From contig JAISDV010000084.1 of assembly GCA_031264545.1 (NCBI GenBank), positions 1-30,371 on the forward strand: DNA of 30,371 nt, in the 5' to 3' direction. The notes beneath the pieces were generated by a model. It did no database searches. It was not told where the DNA came from and saw only the letters and a program-made list of their open reading frames with translations. How positions within the stretch are numbered: position 1 is the stretch's first letter; every line of letters begins with the position of its first letter. A program made the translations under genes and the position numbers. The stretch is from Oscillospiraceae bacterium (GTDB taxonomy: Bacteria > Bacillota > Clostridia > Oscillospirales > Oscillospiraceae). This document shows, in pieces, positions 7,937 through 17,118 of the stretch.

Positions 7937-8887
7937 TCACCACGCGTCCCTGCCCTTTTCCTCGGGGATGACCGGCTTAAGCGCCTCGATGGCGCATTCG
8001 ATCATGCCGTCGTCCGGCTCGGCCGTCGTCAGCCGCTGGAGCGCCTTGCCCGGCGCGGAGAGTCCCCGGGACAGCCAGTTGTCGTGTTTGCCGGCCCAGT
8101 GGATGATCTCGTAGGAAATGCCCATGACGACGGGCAGGAGCAGTATCCGCACAGCCATGCGGAACCAGACGTTTTGCCAGCTCAGGAAGGAAAAAACGAA
8201 AATGCTGATCAGCATCACGATGAAAAGAAAGCTCGTCCCGCACCTCGGATGGAAGCGCGGCTGCACGCGAACATTCTCAACCGTGAGCGGAAGCCCTTTT
8301 TCATAGCAGAAAATGGTCTTATGCTCCGCGCCGTGGTAGCCGAAAACCTTCTTCAGTTCGGCCGACCGCGTACAGAGAGACATGTACAGCAGGAAAATGA
8401 CGATCCGCAGCGCGCCCTCGGTCAGATTGCGCAGAACGGAGGACTCGGTCAGATTTGTCATAAAGCCCGCGAGCAGGGTCGGCAGCAGGATGAACAGGCC
8501 GACGGAAAGGCAGACGCCGAGGAAAACGGCGAGGCCGATCAGGAGCTTTTCGGCCTTTTCCGTACCGAATTTCTTTTCGATCCACCGGTCGAGCTTGCCT
8601 GGCTCCTCCTGCTGGTCCTCCGGCAGCATCGAAGCCGAATAGGTCAGCGCCTTGACGCCGTGAACCATCGACTCAATGAAAACCACGATGCCGCGGAGGA
8701 AGGGCCAGCCCAGAAGCTTATAGCGCTCCCGGATGGTGTGCGGCTCGTCCACCTTCGTCACAAGGCCGTCCGCAGTCCGAAGGACGACCGCTTCCCTGGT
8801 CGGGCCTCTCATCAGAATGCCTTCGATCAGCGCCTGGCCGCCGATGCTGGTGCGGAAGCTCTCCGGGGCTTCATTTTTCTTATCCAT
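7937..8887 (-). CDS. yqhQ: DUF1385 family membrane protein (YqhQ-like)
   Basis: A conserved membrane protein of Firmicutes whose biochemical role I cannot state. The 316 residues begin with the family's GGQALIEGILMRGP segment. Hydrophobic spans follow (about 110-140 LLIGLAVFLGVCLSVGLFILLPTLL, 155-175, 215-245 SFLFIVMLISIFVFSFLSW, 250-270). There is a conserved HGAEHKTIFCYEKG and PRFHPRCGTSFL. The start at 8887 follows AGGA with normal spacing; a longer frame has no ribosome site. It sits 46 bases after the histidine kinase and upstream of prmC, the usual neighbour. Confidence 0.88.
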   Translation of the reverse strand: MDKKNEAPESFRTSIGGQALIEGILMRGPTREAVVLRTADGLVTKVDEPHTIRERYKLLGWPFLRGIVVFIESMVHGVKALTYSASMLPEDQQEEPGKLDRWIEKKFGTEKAEKLLIGLAVFLGVCLSVGLFILLPTLLAGFMTNLTESSVLRNLTEGALRIVIFLLYMSLCTRSAELKKVFGYHGAEHKTIFCYEKGLPLTVENVRVQPRFHPRCGTSFLFIVMLISIFVFSFLSWQNVWFRMAVRILLLPVVMGISYEIIHWAGKHDNWLSRGLSAPGKALQRLTTAEPDDGMIECAIEALKPVIPEEKGRDAW

Positions 8888-8933
8888 AGCCTGTTTCCTT
8901 TCGGGTTTATCTGTGCGCGGAAAGCCGCGCATA

Positions 8934-10340
8934 TCACCGGCCGACGGGCAGCCTGACCGTCACGCAGACGCCCCCGTCCTCGGCGTTGGCGATGATGAGG
9001 TCGCCTCCGTGCCGCGTGACGATTTCGTCGCAGACGGCAAGTCCGATGCCGCTCCCGCGCTCCTTCGAGCTTCCCTTATAGAACTTCTTCTTGACGAACG
9101 GCAGCTCCTGCGGCGGTATTCCGGGGCCGTGATCCCTGATCCTGACGACGACATAGTCGCCCTGCCGGTCGATCGAAACCGTAATGGCCTTTCCGTCCTT
9201 GCCGTATTTCGCGGCGTTGTCGAGAATATTGAGAAACACCTGACGTATCCGCCCCGGATCGCCGGGGATGGCGGGAATCGCCTGGCCGCCGGACTGGTAC
9301 TCCAGCGCCATATCCTTCTGGCGGAGCAGCTCGCCGTAGGCAAAGATTGAATCCTCGAGCTCGGCTTCGACGTCTATCTGCGCGATGTTCAGGTTGAAGC
9401 GCCCGTCCTGGATCCGTGTGAATTCCAGCAGCTCCTCGACCATTTTGGTCAGCCGGGCCGTCTCCTTGGAGATGATCGCGACGCCGCGCTGTGAATCCCC
9501 TTTGATCTCCGGGTCGTACATCAGCGTCTCGCTCCAGCCGGTGATCGCCGTCAGCGGCGTGCGCAGCTCATGCGAAACCGAGGAGATAAACTCCGTCTGC
9601 ATCTTTTCAGACCGGCTGATCTTCGTGGACATCTCGTTGATGGCGTCGGTGAGGTCGCCGATCTCGTCGTCATATTTCTTCTCTGTCTGTATGCCGTAGC
9701 CGCCCTCGGCTATTCGCCGGGCAAGCCCCGTCAGCTCGTCTATCGGCTCGATGATCGTCCGGATAAAATACATGTTCGAGAAGAAAACGATCAAAATGAC
9801 CAGAAAGCCGAGTCCGCAGGCGGCGAGCGTTCCCTGAACGATCTTCCTGTCGATCAGCTTCGTGCTGCTCACATAGCGCATCACGCCGACGATTGAGCCG
9901 TCGGCATATTTCATCGGCGCCGAAACAGACATCAGCCGCTCGCCGGTATCGCGGTTCACGCCCCGCCAGTAGCCGATTTTCCCCTTCTCAAGCGCGGAAG
10001 CAATGTCCGAGGTTTCCGGAGACAGGCCGGCGGAAATCCCGTAACTCGAAATCTCGACGCGCCCCTTAGTGCTGACGAACTGCAGCTCGATAAAATCCTT
10101 GTCCTCGAAGGATTCGGTATAGCGGTAGGCGCTCTGGTAATATTCGCGATAGCTTTTCGAGACATAGGTCGTAAAGAACTCGACGGCGGTCTGAGCCTTG
10201 TTTTCAAGCCCTGTGCGCGCCGTGGCGTAATAATAGTTGTAGATGGCAAGGGAAAACGCGATAATGGCAACGGCAACGAGGAGCAGGGCAACCGCGATGC
10301 CGTTTACCATCCATCTGCCCTTGATGCCTTTGAAGTTCAT
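8934..10340 (-). CDS. Membrane sensor histidine kinase
   Basis: A 468-residue kinase with two membrane spans (about 12-33 and 171-194) enclosing a roughly 135-residue extracellular sensor domain of single-CACHE-like length. A HAMP linker (about 195-245) follows, then the dimerisation helix with phospho-acceptor His257 in SSVSHELRTPLTAI. The ATPase domain has N375 (DNAAKYG), G1 DHGPGIP (403-409) and G2 GSGIGLA (429-435). The sensed signal is unknown. The start ATG at 10340 has GGAGG about 12 bases away; an in-frame TTG eight codons earlier has no ribosome site. It follows its response regulator by 42 bases. Confidence 0.92.
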   Translation of the reverse strand: MNFKGIKGRWMVNGIAVALLLVAVAIIAFSLAIYNYYYATARTGLENKAQTAVEFFTTYVSKSYREYYQSAYRYTESFEDKDFIELQFVSTKGRVEISSYGISAGLSPETSDIASALEKGKIGYWRGVNRDTGERLMSVSAPMKYADGSIVGVMRYVSSTKLIDRKIVQGTLAACGLGFLVILIVFFSNMYFIRTIIEPIDELTGLARRIAEGGYGIQTEKKYDDEIGDLTDAINEMSTKISRSEKMQTEFISSVSHELRTPLTAITGWSETLMYDPEIKGDSQRGVAIISKETARLTKMVEELLEFTRIQDGRFNLNIAQIDVEAELEDSIFAYGELLRQKDMALEYQSGGQAIPAIPGDPGRIRQVFLNILDNAAKYGKDGKAITVSIDRQGDYVVVRIRDHGPGIPPQELPFVKKKFYKGSSKERGSGIGLAVCDEIVTRHGGDLIIANAEDGGVCVTVRLPVGR

Positions 10341-10382
10341 CCCGCGTTTCACCCTCCCCGCCAATAAGCGATAATAGCCGAA

Positions 10383-11075
10383 TCAGAAGCCCCACTTGTA
10401 GCCGTAGCCCCAGACCGTGGTGATAAAGGCGGGGATGGTCGGGTCGTCCTCGATCTTGATGCGCAGCCGCCTGATGTTGACGTCAACAATCTTCAGCTCG
10501 CCGAAATAATCCCTGCCCCAGACCGCGTTCAGAATATCCTCCCGGGAGAGGGCTTTCCCCGGGTTGTCGATAAAAAGCTTCGTAATCGCATACTCGATCT
10601 GCGTCAGCCTGATCCGCACGCCGTTTTTTTCGAGGGTGCGGTTCCGGGTGTTGAGGCGGAAGGGTCCGCTCGTCAGCTCGCCGTTTGCCGGGCTGCCCTC
10701 AGCGTCGCCGCCGGTCCTGCGGTAAAGCGCGTCGATTCGCGCCGTCAGCTCCGCGGGTGAAAAGGGCTTCGTCACATAGTCGTCCGCCCCCGTCATCAGG
10801 CCCGTAACCTTGTCCATTTCCTGGCTCTTGGCGGTCAGCATGATGATGCCGATCTTTGAGTCGGAAGCGCGGATACGCCTGCACACCTCGAAGCCGTCGA
10901 TGTCGGGCAGCATCACATCGAGCAGGGCGACCCGAATATCGGGGTTTTTTTTCAGTGCCTCCAGCGCCTGCTCGCCCGTTTCGGCCTCGATCGGCTCATA
11001 GCCCGAACGCTTAAGGTTTATGACGACGAAGCTGCGTATGCTGGACTCATCTTCCAAAACCAAAACTTTCTTCAT
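10383..11075 (-). CDS. OmpR/PhoB-family response regulator
   Basis: A 230-residue DNA-binding regulator. The receiver domain has acidic residues near 9-10, phospho-acceptor Asp53 (LLDVMLP), T81 and K103 (VTKPFS). The winged-helix domain (about 133-230) contains the typical RLTQIEYAITKLFIDNPGKALSRE... and ends VWGYGYKWGF. AAGGA lies about nine bases before the ATG. The paired kinase follows. Upstream, between it and the lipoprotein gene, sits a truncated dispersed repeat whose end is only 19 bases before the start codon. I see no strong promoter in that 129-base gap, so the lipoprotein, regulator and kinase may share a transcript. Confidence 0.95.
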   Translation of the reverse strand: MKKVLVLEDESSIRSFVVINLKRSGYEPIEAETGEQALEALKKNPDIRVALLDVMLPDIDGFEVCRRIRASDSKIGIIMLTAKSQEMDKVTGLMTGADDYVTKPFSPAELTARIDALYRRTGGDAEGSPANGELTSGPFRLNTRNRTLEKNGVRIRLTQIEYAITKLFIDNPGKALSREDILNAVWGRDYFGELKIVDVNIRRLRIKIEDDPTIPAFITTVWGYGYKWGF

Positions 11076-11094
11076 AGCTGGCCGTTCCTTTCTC

Positions 11095-11173
11095 AGAACC
11101 TGTATTCACAGCGCGGAATGCCGGACAGCCGCGCCATTTTTTTGCCGGGCAAGGCAAATTGCTGCGGGAATAC
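11095..11173. repeat. Half copy of the AGAACCTG element (copy B)
   Basis: Starts AGAACCTGTATTCACAG and runs with GGAATGCCGGA, CATTTTTT, GCCGGGCAAGGCAAATT and GCGGGAATAC in the same order as the left half of the full element at 24910-25072. The right half and the second terminal repeat are missing. It fills most of the gap between the lipoprotein and the response regulator. Confidence 0.8.
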
Positions 11174-11204
11174 AAGGATCGGGACTCTGCCGAAAAGCGC
11201 AGGC

Positions 11205-12518
11205 TCAAAGCGTTCCGGTATTGAACTCGGAGGATATGAGATGAAAACGATCGGCAACGGCCTGCTTTTCCGTCTCCCCGGCCGCCGCCGCGAGCCGCGC
11301 GGCGTAGACGACCGTGCCGCTGCTCAGGAGCGCGAAGCGGCCGTCCAGCACAGCCCTTTCCGTCCGGTTCTCGTCGGTAAAAGTGTAAATAGTCAAGCGG
11401 TCCTTCATTTCGCCCGTTTCCGGGTCGTCCATGGAGAAAACGATCGCGCGCGCGCCCGCGTCGGCGCTCTCCCGCCTGATCGCAAGGCCTTCCTTCCAGT
11501 CGTCCGGGATTTCAAAAAACCAGCCGTCGGCATAGTCGTGATAGGTGCTTGCGCATAAAACCCGTTCGCCGTTTCCGGCATAGCTGTACCAGTCAAAGAC
11601 ATAGTATTCCGAGCCGCCCGGGCTTATCGCCCGCTCCGCGAAGGGCACGTCCAGCGTCCCGTCGCCGTCGATGTCCGTGCTGTAGACCGCGTAATGCCTT
11701 TGCGCGGCGCTGTCTCCGGAAAGGCTGCTGAGCGTGATATTTTTAAGCTCTCCGCCCGAATATACGATAAGGTCCGTCAGGAGATGGCTGCTGTCCTCTG
11801 AAGAATACTGCCCCTCGACGACAACGGCGGGGAGCTTGCCGCTTATCGGGGCGATACGGAAGCGCTCCGCGGTTTTCAGCGAGGCCGAAAGCTTTGCCGA
11901 ACGTCGCGCCACGTCGCCAAGCTTATTTATCGTATACATATCGACCTTGCCGCCGCTGGCGTCCAGATTCAGCGCAAGGATGTCGGAGACGCCGTTCGCG
12001 TCCAGGTCGCCGATCAGGAAATCCGCGCAGCTCGCCGTCAGCAGCACGGCCGGCTTCCAGCCGCTGATCGCATAGGCCTTGAGCAGACGCATCTCCGCGT
12101 TGACCTCCCAGGAGACGAGAATCTCAAAAACGCCGTCCCCATTCAGGTCCTGGTATTCGACCCGGCCGATGGCGGTTCCGTTGCCCACGATCCGCGCCGC
12201 CGCCGTATAGGCGTCTCCCGACTTGCGGTAAACGCAGATCTCCGGCTGAAGCGCGCCATTGCGCAGAAAGGCCAGCGCCTCGTTCACCCCGTCCCCGTCG
12301 AGGTCCGTCAGCTGGATACTCTGGCGGAGCGAGCCCGCGGTAGGCGCGGAATACTCGCTCCCGCTCCTGATCTCGTCGTCGATCAGCGTCTGAAGCTGGA
12401 GGTATTCCTTCGGGGCCTGCGGCAGGCTGTAAAGCGCGCTCATCTCCGCAGCGGAACAGCCGGACAGCACAAAAAGTGCGGCAAACAAGGCAGCCAAAAG
12501 GCCCCGTTTTCTCTCCAA
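11205..12518 (-). CDS. Lipoprotein with DxDGDG (FG-GAP/VCBS-like) repeats
   Basis: A 437-residue predicted lipoprotein: basic N-terminus, hydrophobic stretch, and lipobox LSGC with the lipidated residue Cys21. The exported part carries repeated acidic loops resembling EF-hand or FG-GAP calcium loops: DLDGDGVNE, DLNGDGVFE, DLDANGVSD and DIDGDGTLD. Beta-propeller-like strands lie between them (for example ISGWKPAVLLTASC). Such repeats often form a propeller, but I cannot assign a ligand or enzyme activity. The start is TTG with GGGAGGTG seven bases before it, and an extended -10 promoter lies upstream. It precedes the two-component pair on the same strand, so it may be an accessory sensor or a target; that link is inferred from position only. 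Confidence 0.8.
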   Translation of the reverse strand: MERKRGLLAALFAALFVLSGCSAAEMSALYSLPQAPKEYLQLQTLIDDEIRSGSEYSAPTAGSLRQSIQLTDLDGDGVNEALAFLRNGALQPEICVYRKSGDAYTAAARIVGNGTAIGRVEYQDLNGDGVFEILVSWEVNAEMRLLKAYAISGWKPAVLLTASCADFLIGDLDANGVSDILALNLDASGGKVDMYTINKLGDVARRSAKLSASLKTAERFRIAPISGKLPAVVVEGQYSSEDSSHLLTDLIVYSGGELKNITLSSLSGDSAAQRHYAVYSTDIDGDGTLDVPFAERAISPGGSEYYVFDWYSYAGNGERVLCASTYHDYADGWFFEIPDDWKEGLAIRRESADAGARAIVFSMDDPETGEMKDRLTIYTFTDENRTERAVLDGRFALLSSGTVVYAARLAAAAGETEKQAVADRFHLISSEFNTGTL

Positions 12519-12569
12519 AACGCCGCACCTCCCTCATTCGAGACAAAAAAAGCGTATACAAACTGATAT

Positions 12570-12578
12570 ATTATAACA
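12570..12578 (-). promoter_or_regulatory. Extended -10 promoter for the lipoprotein gene
   Basis: TGTTATAAT on the minus strand is a consensus TATAAT with the upstream TG. No good -35 is visible at the usual spacing. It lies about 55 bases before the TTG start. Confidence 0.6.
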
Positions 12579-12605
12579 TAGCGGATAAAAAAATGGTAGT
12601 GCCAA

Positions 12606-12628
12606 ATCACAATATCCTGTGATACAAT
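12606..12628 (+). promoter_or_regulatory. Extended -10 promoter and overlapping inverted repeat ahead of the PPTase gene
   Basis: TGATACAAT (12620-12628) is an extended -10 element. The perfect inverted repeat ATCACA-N6-TGTGAT (12606-12611, 12618-12623) overlaps it and could be a regulator binding site; no regulator is identified. Confidence 0.45.
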
Positions 12629-12680
12629 ATACCAAACCGGCCCGGCGTACCGAAAGGCCGGCGGCCGCGGGAGGTGGCGT

Positions 12681-13286
12681 ATGCGTCTGTATTATTCCGA
12701 TATCCGCGGGCTGGACGAGCGGGACGCGCTCTATCCGCCCCTGACCCGCAGCCGCGGCTCCGCCTTTGGCGTTTCCCTGCTCGCCGCCGCCTACGAAGAC
12801 TATGCCGGCGCGCCGCTGCCGAGGATCGTCAAGCTCATCACGGGAAAGCCGCTCTCGCCGGACAGGCCGGAATTTCATTACTCGATCAGCCACAGCAAAA
12901 CCCACGTCCTCGTCGCCCTGTCCGGGCAGCCCGTCGGCGCGGATACGGAAACGCGCAGGCGTATAAAGCAGTCCGTCATCGAACGGCTCACAACGCCCGC
13001 GGAGCTCGCCGGGCTGAGCTTCTTCGACATCTGGGTCCTGCGCGAGAGCTTTTTCAAGCTCACCGGCCGGGGCAGCCTGCGCGAGCTGCGTTTTTACAGG
13101 CGCGGCGGGAAAATCGTCGCGCCGGAGGCGGACGTCCGCTGCCGGCTTTATTCCGATATTGCGGGCAGCTCGACCGCTGTCGCCGCCTATGACGGCGCGT
13201 TCCCCGATGGGATCAGGCAGCTCCCCGCCGAGACCCTGCTCAAAAGTGACGCCGTCAAGCGCCTGAAAAAGGAAGGGCTTCTATGA
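12681..13286 (+). CDS. 4'-phosphopantetheinyl transferase (Sfp type)
   Basis: Transfers phosphopantetheine from coenzyme A to a serine of carrier proteins. The 201-residue protein is shorter than Sfp (about 225). It has the family signatures SISHSKTHVLVALSGQPVG then ADTE (metal and CoA binding) and WVLRESFFKLTGRG (the W-KEA-K motif; here an arginine replaces the first lysine). GGAGGTG lies four to five bases before the ATG. It stands alone, divergent from the lipoprotein gene and convergent with the PFOR gene. The obvious possible substrate in the window is the acyl carrier protein at 21930-22184, but no AcpS-type enzyme is visible here, so whether this serves primary or secondary metabolism is open. 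Confidence 0.88.
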   Translation: MRLYYSDIRGLDERDALYPPLTRSRGSAFGVSLLAAAYEDYAGAPLPRIVKLITGKPLSPDRPEFHYSISHSKTHVLVALSGQPVGADTETRRRIKQSVIERLTTPAELAGLSFFDIWVLRESFFKLTGRGSLRELRFYRRGGKIVAPEADVRCRLYSDIAGSSTAVAAYDGAFPDGIRQLPAETLLKSDAVKRLKKEGLL

Positions 13287-13356
13287 ATCTGAGGGACTGC
13301 CGTAAAACAAAATGCCGTGAGCAAATTGTACGGCAAAACGGTCCGGCAAACGAGGC

Positions 13357-13400
13357 GCTGCGCTTTGAAACGGCTTTTTGAAGCCAAATCAAAGCGCAGC
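13357..13400. terminator. Hairpin between the convergent PPTase and PFOR genes
   Basis: GCTGCGCTTTGA (13357-13368) pairs with TCAAAGCGCAGC (13389-13400). The loop itself holds a smaller stem GGC-TTTTTGAA-GCC. The position between two convergent stops fits a two-way terminator, though no long T-run follows. Confidence 0.5.
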
Positions 13401-13447
13401 TCTGTGCATTATTTCCCGACAAAGGCGTTCCGCAGCGGTTCCCCGGC

Positions 13448-16400
13448 TCAGTCCTGAGCTTTGGCGGCTTCTTCGAGACTCTGCTTCTGGCGGACCAGAT
13501 TCTCGTACCGCGCCCGCGCGTCGGCCTCGGCGCGGGCGAAGAGCGTTTCGGCACGCTCCGGGAAAGCAAGCTTCAGCGAGGAGTAGCGGACCTCGCTGTT
13601 GATGAAGTCCTGATAGCTCGCTGTCGCGGGCTTGCTGTCGAGCGTGAGCGGCTGCCTGTTGCGCGGGTCGTAGCGGAACATGTTCCAATACCCGGCCTCG
13701 ACCGCCTGCTTTTCCGTCGTGATGGACTTGCCCATGCCGTTGCGGCTGCCGTGGTTGATGCAGGGCGAATAGGCGATAATCAGGCTCGGCCCGTCATAGC
13801 TCTCGGCCTCGGCAAAGGCGTTGAGCGTCTGCTGGTAATTCGCGCCCATGCAGACCTGCGCGACATAGATATACCCGTAGGACATGGCGATCTGCGCCAG
13901 ATCCTTCTTCTTGACCGACTTGCCGGCCGCCGCAAACTGCGCGACCGCGCCGGTCGGCGTGGACTTGGACGCCTGACCGCCCGTGTTGGAATAGACCTCG
14001 GTGTCAAAGACGAGCACGTTGATATTCTCGCCCGCGGCAAGCACGTGGTCAAGTCCGCCGTAACCGATATCGTAGGCCCAGCCGTCACCGCCGAGGACCC
14101 AAAAGCTGGGCTTGACGAACATGTCGCGGCCGGCATAGAGCCTGCGGAGGAAATCGTAGCCTGCGCAGCTCTCCCCGCAGTCGGTGATGGTCCCGGCGAT
14201 CGCCGCCTCGAGTGCCTTCGCGGCCGCTCCGGAGGCCGCCGCGTCATCCTTGGCCTCAAGCCAGGCGTTCGCTGCCGCTCTGAGCGCTTCGGGCGATTCC
14301 GCATGCGCGGCGGCCGCCCTGACCTGCTCGGTCACCAGCGCCCTGCGCTGCTTGACGCCGTGCATCATGCCGAAACCGAATTCGGCGTTGTCCTCGAACA
14401 GGGAGTTGGCCCAGGCCGGGCCGCGGCCTTCCCGGTTCATCGTGTAGGGGAAGCTCGGCTCGGAGCCGCCCCAAATGGAGGAGCAGCCCGTCGCATTGGC
14501 GATATACATCCTTTCGCCGAACAGCTGGGTCGCAAGCTTCGCGTAAGGCGTCTCGCCGCAGCCCGCGCAGGCGCCGGAGAACTCGAGCAGCGGGGTCTTG
14601 AACTGGCTGCCCTTGACCGTGTTTTCCGCGAAGGGAAGCTTCTTTTCTGAGACGCGCTTATAGGCGTAGTCGAAATATTTCTGCTGCGCCGCCAGCTCGC
14701 CGATCGGGGTCATGACAAGCGCTTTCTCCTTGGCCGGACAGACATTCGCGCAGCTGCCGCAGCCCGTGCAGTCGAGCACGCTCGGGAGAATGGCAAATTT
14801 GTATTCCTCGACGCCCCTGCCCCGCATCTGGGCGGCCCTGATACCTTCGGGCGCATCCGCAAGCTCCTTCTCCGTGAAGACAAAGGGGCGGATGACGCCG
14901 TGCGGACAGACAAAGGCGCACTGGTTGCACTGGATGCAGCGCTCCGGTATCCAGTCGGGCACGTCTACCGCGATCGCGCGCTTTTCAAACGCGGAGGTTC
15001 CGCAGGGAACCGTCCCGTCGGCCACGTCCATAAAGGCGGAAACCGGCAGCTCGTCGCCGCGCATGGCGTTGACCGGCGCGAGGATTTTTTCGACGAAGTC
15101 CTTCGCGTGGTCCAGCCCGCCGCCGAGCGGCGCCTTCGGCGCGTCCGCCCCGGGCGAGGCCCAGTCCGTGGGGATCGCAAGCGCGCGGACCTTCTCGATG
15201 CCCACGTCCACAGCCCGGATGTTCATATCGACGATCTTCTCACCCTTGCTGCCGTAGGTCGTGCGGATGGCGTCCTTCATATACCCGACCGCCTCCGCCT
15301 CCGGCAGGATCTTTGCCAGCTTGAAAAAGGCGGCCTGGAGGATTGCGTTGGTCTTGTTGCCGAGACCGATCTCTCGGGCGATCCCGATCGCGTCGATGGT
15401 GTAAACGCGGACCTTGCTGTCCGCAATATATTTTTTGGCTGAGGCGGAGAGGTGCCGGGAAAGCTGCTCGGCGCCGTAAGCGCAGTTAATGAGAAACGCG
15501 CCGCCGGGCTTGACGTCCTGCGCCATGTCGTACCTGTCAAGATAAGACGGGTTGTGACAAGCCACGAAGTCGGCCTTGGAAACAAAGTAGGTGGACTTGA
15601 TGGCGCTCTTTCCGAAGCGCAGGTGGCTGATCGTCACACCGCCGGATTTCTTTGAATCATATTGGAAATACGCCTGGGCTCTGAGGTCGGTGTGGTCGCC
15701 GATGATCTTGATGCTGTTCTTGTTCGCGCCGACCGTGCCGTCGGAGCCGAGGCCCCAGAACTTGCAGGAGATGATGTCCTCCGGCGTCGTGTCGGGGTCC
15801 TCGGTAACCGGGATGGAGAGCTTCGTCACGTCGTCGACGATGCCGATGGTGAAGCTGTTCTTCGGCGCGGCGGCCTGGATATTGCGGTAAGCGGAGATGA
15901 TGGCGCCGGGGCCGACATCCTTGGAGGACAGGCCATAGCGCCCGCCGTAAACGGGGACGCTGCGGAAGCTTGTCCCCGCCAGCGCGGAAACCACGTCGAG
16001 GTAAAGCGGCTCACCGGGGGCGCCGGGTTCCTTGGTGCGGTCGAGCACACCGATGGTCTCGACCGTTTCGGGCAGAACGTCGAGCAGGTATTGGACTGCG
16101 AAAGGACGGTACAGGCGCACCTTTATGAGACCGGTCTTGCCGCCCCTGGCATTGAGGTAGTCGACGACCTCCTCGGCCGCCTCGCAAACGCTGCCCATCG
16201 CGATGAGCACATGCGCCGCATCGGGCGCACCGTAGTAGTTGAAGGGCTTGTAGTCCGTGCCTATGCGGCTGTTGACCGCGTTCATATAGTCCACGACGAT
16301 CTCAGGCAGCGCGGCATATTGCCGGTTGGCCGCTTCGCGGACCTGAAAGAAAATATCGCCGTTCTGCGCGGTGCCTCTGGTCGTCGGATTTGCCGGACAC

Positions 16401-17023
16401 GCGGCGCGCGCGCGGAAATCCGCGACCGCCTCATAATCGACCATTCCGGCCAGCTCCTTATAGTCCCAGGTCTCGATCTTCTGCATCTCATGAGAGGTGC
16501 GGAAGCCGTCGAAGAAATGGACAAAGGGCACCCGGCCGCGGATCGACGCCAGATGCGCCACCGCGCCGAGATCCATGGCCTCCTGGGGGCTGTTCGCGCA
16601 GAGCATCGCAAAGCCCGTCTGTCGGCAGGCGTAAATGTCCGAATGGTCGCCGAAAATGGAAAGCGCGTGGGTCGCCAGCGTCCGCGCGGATACGTGGATG
16701 ACGCAGGGCAGCATTTCGCCCGCGATCTTATACATATTCGGGATCATCAGCAGCAGGCCCTGGGACGCCGTGTATGTGGTGGTCAGCGCGCCCGCCGTCA
16801 GGCTGCCGTGAACGGCGCCCGCAGCGCCGCCCTCGGACTGCATTTCGACGACGTTGACAGGCTGGCCGAAAATGTTTTTCAGACCCGAAGCCGCCCATTT
16901 GTCCGCGTATTCGGCCATCGTGGAGGAGGGCGTGATCGGATAGATCGCCGCCACTTCCGAGAACGCATACGAAACGTGCGCGGCCGCGTTATTCCCATCC
17001 ATGGTCTTGAGTTTTCTTGCCAT
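13448..17023 (-). CDS. nifJ: Pyruvate:ferredoxin (flavodoxin) oxidoreductase
   Basis: A single-chain 1191-residue enzyme that splits pyruvate to acetyl-CoA and CO2 and passes electrons to ferredoxin, a central reaction of anaerobic fermenters. Domain I starts with AIYPITPSSTMAE. A 2x[4Fe-4S] ferredoxin domain carries CIQCNQCAFVCP and CTGCGSCANVCP. The thiamine-diphosphate domain has CAGCGE, ATGCSSIWGGS and GDGWAYDIGYGG, plus the late cysteine of AYSPCINHG, giving the proximal cluster. Length matches the family. AAGGAG lies eight bases before the ATG. It is monocistronic, with its own promoter at 17124-17152 and a 14-bp palindrome over the -10. Confidence 0.97.
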   Translation of the reverse strand: MARKLKTMDGNNAAAHVSYAFSEVAAIYPITPSSTMAEYADKWAASGLKNIFGQPVNVVEMQSEGGAAGAVHGSLTAGALTTTYTASQGLLLMIPNMYKIAGEMLPCVIHVSARTLATHALSIFGDHSDIYACRQTGFAMLCANSPQEAMDLGAVAHLASIRGRVPFVHFFDGFRTSHEMQKIETWDYKELAGMVDYEAVADFRARAACPANPTTRGTAQNGDIFFQVREAANRQYAALPEIVVDYMNAVNSRIGTDYKPFNYYGAPDAAHVLIAMGSVCEAAEEVVDYLNARGGKTGLIKVRLYRPFAVQYLLDVLPETVETIGVLDRTKEPGAPGEPLYLDVVSALAGTSFRSVPVYGGRYGLSSKDVGPGAIISAYRNIQAAAPKNSFTIGIVDDVTKLSIPVTEDPDTTPEDIISCKFWGLGSDGTVGANKNSIKIIGDHTDLRAQAYFQYDSKKSGGVTISHLRFGKSAIKSTYFVSKADFVACHNPSYLDRYDMAQDVKPGGAFLINCAYGAEQLSRHLSASAKKYIADSKVRVYTIDAIGIAREIGLGNKTNAILQAAFFKLAKILPEAEAVGYMKDAIRTTYGSKGEKIVDMNIRAVDVGIEKVRALAIPTDWASPGADAPKAPLGGGLDHAKDFVEKILAPVNAMRGDELPVSAFMDVADGTVPCGTSAFEKRAIAVDVPDWIPERCIQCNQCAFVCPHGVIRPFVFTEKELADAPEGIRAAQMRGRGVEEYKFAILPSVLDCTGCGSCANVCPAKEKALVMTPIGELAAQQKYFDYAYKRVSEKKLPFAENTVKGSQFKTPLLEFSGACAGCGETPYAKLATQLFGERMYIANATGCSSIWGGSEPSFPYTMNREGRGPAWANSLFEDNAEFGFGMMHGVKQRRALVTEQVRAAAAHAESPEALRAAANAWLEAKDDAAASGAAAKALEAAIAGTITDCGESCAGYDFLRRLYAGRDMFVKPSFWVLGGDGWAYDIGYGGLDHVLAAGENINVLVFDTEVYSNTGGQASKSTPTGAVAQFAAAGKSVKKKDLAQIAMSYGYIYVAQVCMGANYQQTLNAFAEAESYDGPSLIIAYSPCINHGSRNGMGKSITTEKQAVEAGYWNMFRYDPRNRQPLTLDSKPATASYQDFINSEVRYSSLKLAFPERAETLFARAEADARARYENLVRQKQSLEEAAKAQD

Positions 17024-17118
17024 CTTTTCATCTCCTTGTAAAATACCCCGCGCCTTTTGACCCGGCCGGGGCGCTTAGTCTATTCTGTATAGGCACAGAA
17101 ATCCCATATAGGCTGTAC

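Noticed and set aside
15662..17041. A 459-codon open frame opposite the PFOR gene
   Set aside because: It is the antisense shadow of a certain 1191-residue enzyme. Long antisense frames are common in GC-rich coding DNA.
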